Shown one piece after another: positions 14,697 to 16,855 of a DNA stretch of 16,855 bases (position 1 is its first letter; each line of letters opens with the position of its first letter). Source of the stretch: Xanthobacteraceae bacterium (lineage in GTDB: Bacteria > Pseudomonadota > Alphaproteobacteria > Rhizobiales > Xanthobacteraceae); contig JASHWN010000007.1 in the NCBI GenBank assembly GCA_030044035.1, positions 1 through 16,855 on the forward strand, written 5' to 3'. A program made the position numbers and the translations under genes. Under the pieces are notes generated by a model. It did no database searches and was not told where the DNA came from. It saw nothing but the letters and a program-made list of their open reading frames with translations.

Positions 14697-15731
14697 TCAC
14701 TGGTACGGAACTTTGATGTTCGGCCGATGTTCGAGCCATTCCGGCACCGGCAGCTTCTTTTCGCGCAGAAACGCCGGATTGAACAGCTTCGACTGATAGC
14801 GCGTCCCGTAGTCGGCGAGCACGGTCACGATCGTATGTCCGGGACCCAACTCTTTGGCGAGGCGCACCGCACCGGCGACATTGATACCCGACGAGCCGCC
14901 AAGACACAGGCCTTCGTGCTCGAGCAGATCGAAAATGACCGGCACCGCCTCCGCGTCCGCAATGAGATAGGGCTTCTCGACCTTCAGCCCATCGATGATC
15001 GGCGTCACCCGGCCGAGCCCGATTCCTTCGGTGATCGAATTACCCGGCGAAGCCTTGGCGGCGCCGTGCGCAAACAGCTCATACATCGCCGCGCCATGCG
15101 GATCGGCGCAGCCGATCACCACGTCCTTTTTCTTCTCGCGCAGATATTTCGCCACGCCGGCGAGCGTGCCGCCGGTCCCGATCGCGCAGATGAAACCATC
15201 GACCTTGCCGTCCGTCTGCTGCCAGATTTCCGGCCCGGTGGTTAGATAGTGCGCCAGACGATTGTCGAGATTGTTCCACTGATCGGCATAGAGCACGCCG
15301 TTAGGCTCGTCCTGGCGCAATTGCTCGGCCAGTCGCCGCGCGACGTGCTGATAATTGTTAGGATTGGCGTACGGCACCGCCGGTACCTCGATGAGCTGCG
15401 CGCCGGCAAGCCGCAGCATGTCTTTCTTTTCCTCGCTTTGCGTGTCGGGGATGACGATGAGCGTGCGGTAGCCGCGCGCGTTGGCGACCAGCGCCAGGCC
15501 GATGCCGGTATTGCCCGCAGTGCCTTCGACGACAAGGCCGCCGGGTCGGATCTCGCCGCGTTTCTCCGCCTCGAGGATGATCTGGCGGGCCGTGCGGTCT
15601 TTGACCGACTGGCCCGGATTCATGAATTCGGCCTTGCCCAGAATGGTGCAGCCGGTCGCGGCCGAAACGCGCTCGAGCCGGATTAACGGCGTATTGCCGA
15701 TGGCCTCAACGATGCCGTTGCGTGTCTGCAT
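14697..15731 (-). CDS. cysK: Cysteine synthase A-like PLP enzyme (O-acetylserine sulfhydrylase)
   Basis: This 344-residue fold-type II PLP enzyme makes cysteine from O-acetylserine and sulfide. Lysine 44 in NPGQSVKDR should carry PLP, GTGGT (185-189) binds its phosphate, and GGSSG (278-282) holds the serine near the ring nitrogen. The substrate loop reads EGTAGNTG (70-76) instead of the usual TSGNTG of CysK and CysM. The protein is also longer than typical CysK (about 310-325), with a C-terminal extension ending HRPNIKVPYQ. These traits suggest a distinct subgroup, so the substrate is less certain than the fold. The ATG at 15731 follows GAGG by three bases; a GTG at 15737 is possible. It leads the cysK-sseA-SDR gene group. 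Confidence 0.88.
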   Translation of the reverse strand: MQTRNGIVEAIGNTPLIRLERVSAATGCTILGKAEFMNPGQSVKDRTARQIILEAEKRGEIRPGGLVVEGTAGNTGIGLALVANARGYRTLIVIPDTQSEEKKDMLRLAGAQLIEVPAVPYANPNNYQHVARRLAEQLRQDEPNGVLYADQWNNLDNRLAHYLTTGPEIWQQTDGKVDGFICAIGTGGTLAGVAKYLREKKKDVVIGCADPHGAAMYELFAHGAAKASPGNSITEGIGLGRVTPIIDGLKVEKPYLIADAEAVPVIFDLLEHEGLCLGGSSGINVAGAVRLAKELGPGHTIVTVLADYGTRYQSKLFNPAFLREKKLPVPEWLEHRPNIKVPYQ

Positions 15732-16004
15732 GAACCTCACATCCACCGGCGGCGACCCTAATGGACCCAATCCCGCGAAACAAGGCGGGGACGGTAGTGC
15801 TCGAAAGGCCGCTCGCGGCGGTTGCGGTCCCGATGTGGGACAGGTCGATCAAATCGGTTTTTCCGGCGCAACATTGCCGAAACCATAGCGCAGCCGACCC
15901 GGGCTCCCGCCGCCTCCATTCACCTATTGTTTGCGGCAGCTGCGCTAAGCGGGCGCGCCAGGCCTTTGCCAGCGCCGGCCAGTTTGGCTCATCCGGTTGC
16001 GACG
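15732..16004. other. Spacer between divergent cysK and GGDEF genes
   Basis: These 273 bases should contain promoters for both divergent genes. No convincing promoter pair, riboswitch or operator was found. The only small symmetry seen is a GCAGCTGC palindrome near 15938-15945. The plus-strand frames open here look like chance products of GC-rich sequence. Confidence 0.45.
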
Positions 16005-16855
16005 ATGAATCTCGACGTCAACACGCTGTTCCTCGTAACGATCTACGTGGAAGTCATTCTGGGCCTGCTGCTGCTGTTCGTATGGGTGCAGAACACGAGC
16101 ATCACGGCGGTGGCGTGGTGGGGCTTTGCCCACCTGTTGCGGGCTATCTCGGTGGTGCTGTTCGGTCTCTACGGCTCGGTGCCCGACGTCGTCTCGATCG
16201 ACATCGCCAACGCCATCCTGTTCACCGCATTCGCCCTGACCTGGACCGGGGCGCGGGTGTTCGACCATCTGCGGCCGCAGCCCATTCTCTTGTTCGGCGG
16301 CGCCGCCCTGTGGCTCGTCGCCTGCCGCGTGCCGTTGGTCGCCGAGTCATTCAATGTCCGCGTGCTCATCAGTTCCGGCATTATCACCGCCTATACCTGG
16401 GCCACCGCCTACGAGTTCTGGCGCGGCCGCAGCGAACCTCTGGTGTCGCGCTGGCCGGCGATTTTCATGCTGTTTGCCCACGGCGCGCTCTACCTGTTGC
16501 GCACGCCGTTGGGCGCCATGCTGCCGTGGTCGCCGACCAGCAACGACGTGTTCGAGAGCGTTTGGCTCACGGTGCTCAGCTTCGAGGCGCTGCTGTTTAC
16601 CATCGCCGTCGCCTTCATCCTGCTCGCCATGGCCAAGGAGCGCACCGAACACCGGCACAAGACCGCGGCGCTGATCGATCCGCTGACCGGCGTCCCCAAC
16701 CGTCGGGCCTTCCTGCAGGATGCCGAAGCCCAGCTCAGGCGTCAGGGGGCCAATCCGCGGCCGCTTGCGGCGATGCTGCTCGACCTCGACAATTTCAAAT
16801 CCATCAATGACCGCTTCGGCCATGCCACCGGCGACCGGGTGCTGCAGCTGTTCGC
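16005..16855 (+). CDS. Membrane-bound GGDEF-domain protein, putative diguanylate cyclase (partial, cut by the right edge)
   Basis: The first 283 residues are visible. About six or seven transmembrane helices fill residues 7-207. A short linker (MAKERTEHRHKTAAL) leads into a GGDEF domain that begins at DPLTGVPNRRAF (225-236) and continues with LLDLDNFKSINDRFGHATGD (258-277). D260 of this stretch should bind the catalytic metal. The GGDEF signature itself is beyond the window, so activity as a diguanylate cyclase (two GTP to cyclic di-GMP) cannot be confirmed, nor can a following EAL domain be excluded. The ATG at 16005 fits the first helix but has no clear ribosome site; an in-frame TTG at 15984 is less likely. 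Confidence 0.87.
   Translation, partial: MNLDVNTLFLVTIYVEVILGLLLLFVWVQNTSITAVAWWGFAHLLRAISVVLFGLYGSVPDVVSIDIANAILFTAFALTWTGARVFDHLRPQPILLFGGAALWLVACRVPLVAESFNVRVLISSGIITAYTWATAYEFWRGRSEPLVSRWPAIFMLFAHGALYLLRTPLGAMLPWSPTSNDVFESVWLTVLSFEALLFTIAVAFILLAMAKERTEHRHKTAALIDPLTGVPNRRAFLQDAEAQLRRQGANPRPLAAMLLDLDNFKSINDRFGHATGDRVLQLF

Noticed and set aside
15761..16810. 349-codon plus-strand frame overlapping the GGDEF gene
   Set aside because: The frame from 16005 encodes clear membrane helices and a GGDEF start; this one is its frame-shifted shadow.

Overview
The window looks like chromosomal DNA of an alphaproteobacterium, most likely a Hyphomicrobiales (Rhizobiales) member near Bradyrhizobium or Xanthobacteraceae. 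The reasons are high GC, an AapJQMP-type general amino-acid ABC transporter beside a divergent cystathionine beta-lyase gene, an LTXXQ/Spy-like periplasmic protein, and a paired DUF1800/DUF1501 locus. This placement is inference from family content. No rRNA, tRNA, CRISPR array, transposase or integrase was seen.

Layout. 1-867 (-) is a cystathionine beta-lyase cut by the left edge. It is divergent from the four-gene aap operon at 1008-5200 (+): binding protein, two permeases and ATPase, with short gaps. 5340-6251 (+) is a visibly AT-richer gene for an unrecognised membrane protein, probably acquired. 6405-7079 (+) is an LTXXQ/Spy-like periplasmic protein preceded by a perfect inverted repeat and followed by a strong hairpin that probably terminates transcription from both sides. 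On the minus strand, 10524 down to 7199, lie a small single-pass membrane protein, a DUF1800 protein, a Tat-exported DUF1501 protein whose ATG overlaps the DUF1800 stop, and a small secreted cysteine-containing protein. Divergent from this group, at 10698-12956 (+), is a membrane-anchored SARP/BTAD-type regulator with TolB-N-like and TPR regions. Convergent to it, on the minus strand from 15731 to 12981, are cysteine synthase, 3-mercaptopyruvate sulfurtransferase and a short-chain dehydrogenase. The right edge cuts a membrane-bound GGDEF protein starting at 16005 (+).

How the genes may work together. The aap genes form one uptake system. The cystathionine lyase, cysteine synthase and mercaptopyruvate sulfurtransferase all serve sulfur amino-acid metabolism. 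The least understood and most interesting part is 7199-12956: a possible envelope module (small membrane protein, DUF1800, DUF1501, secreted peptide) divergent from a membrane-spanning regulator. A 13-base tandem duplication covers the DUF1800 start codon. Shared function and regulation of this module are inference from layout only.
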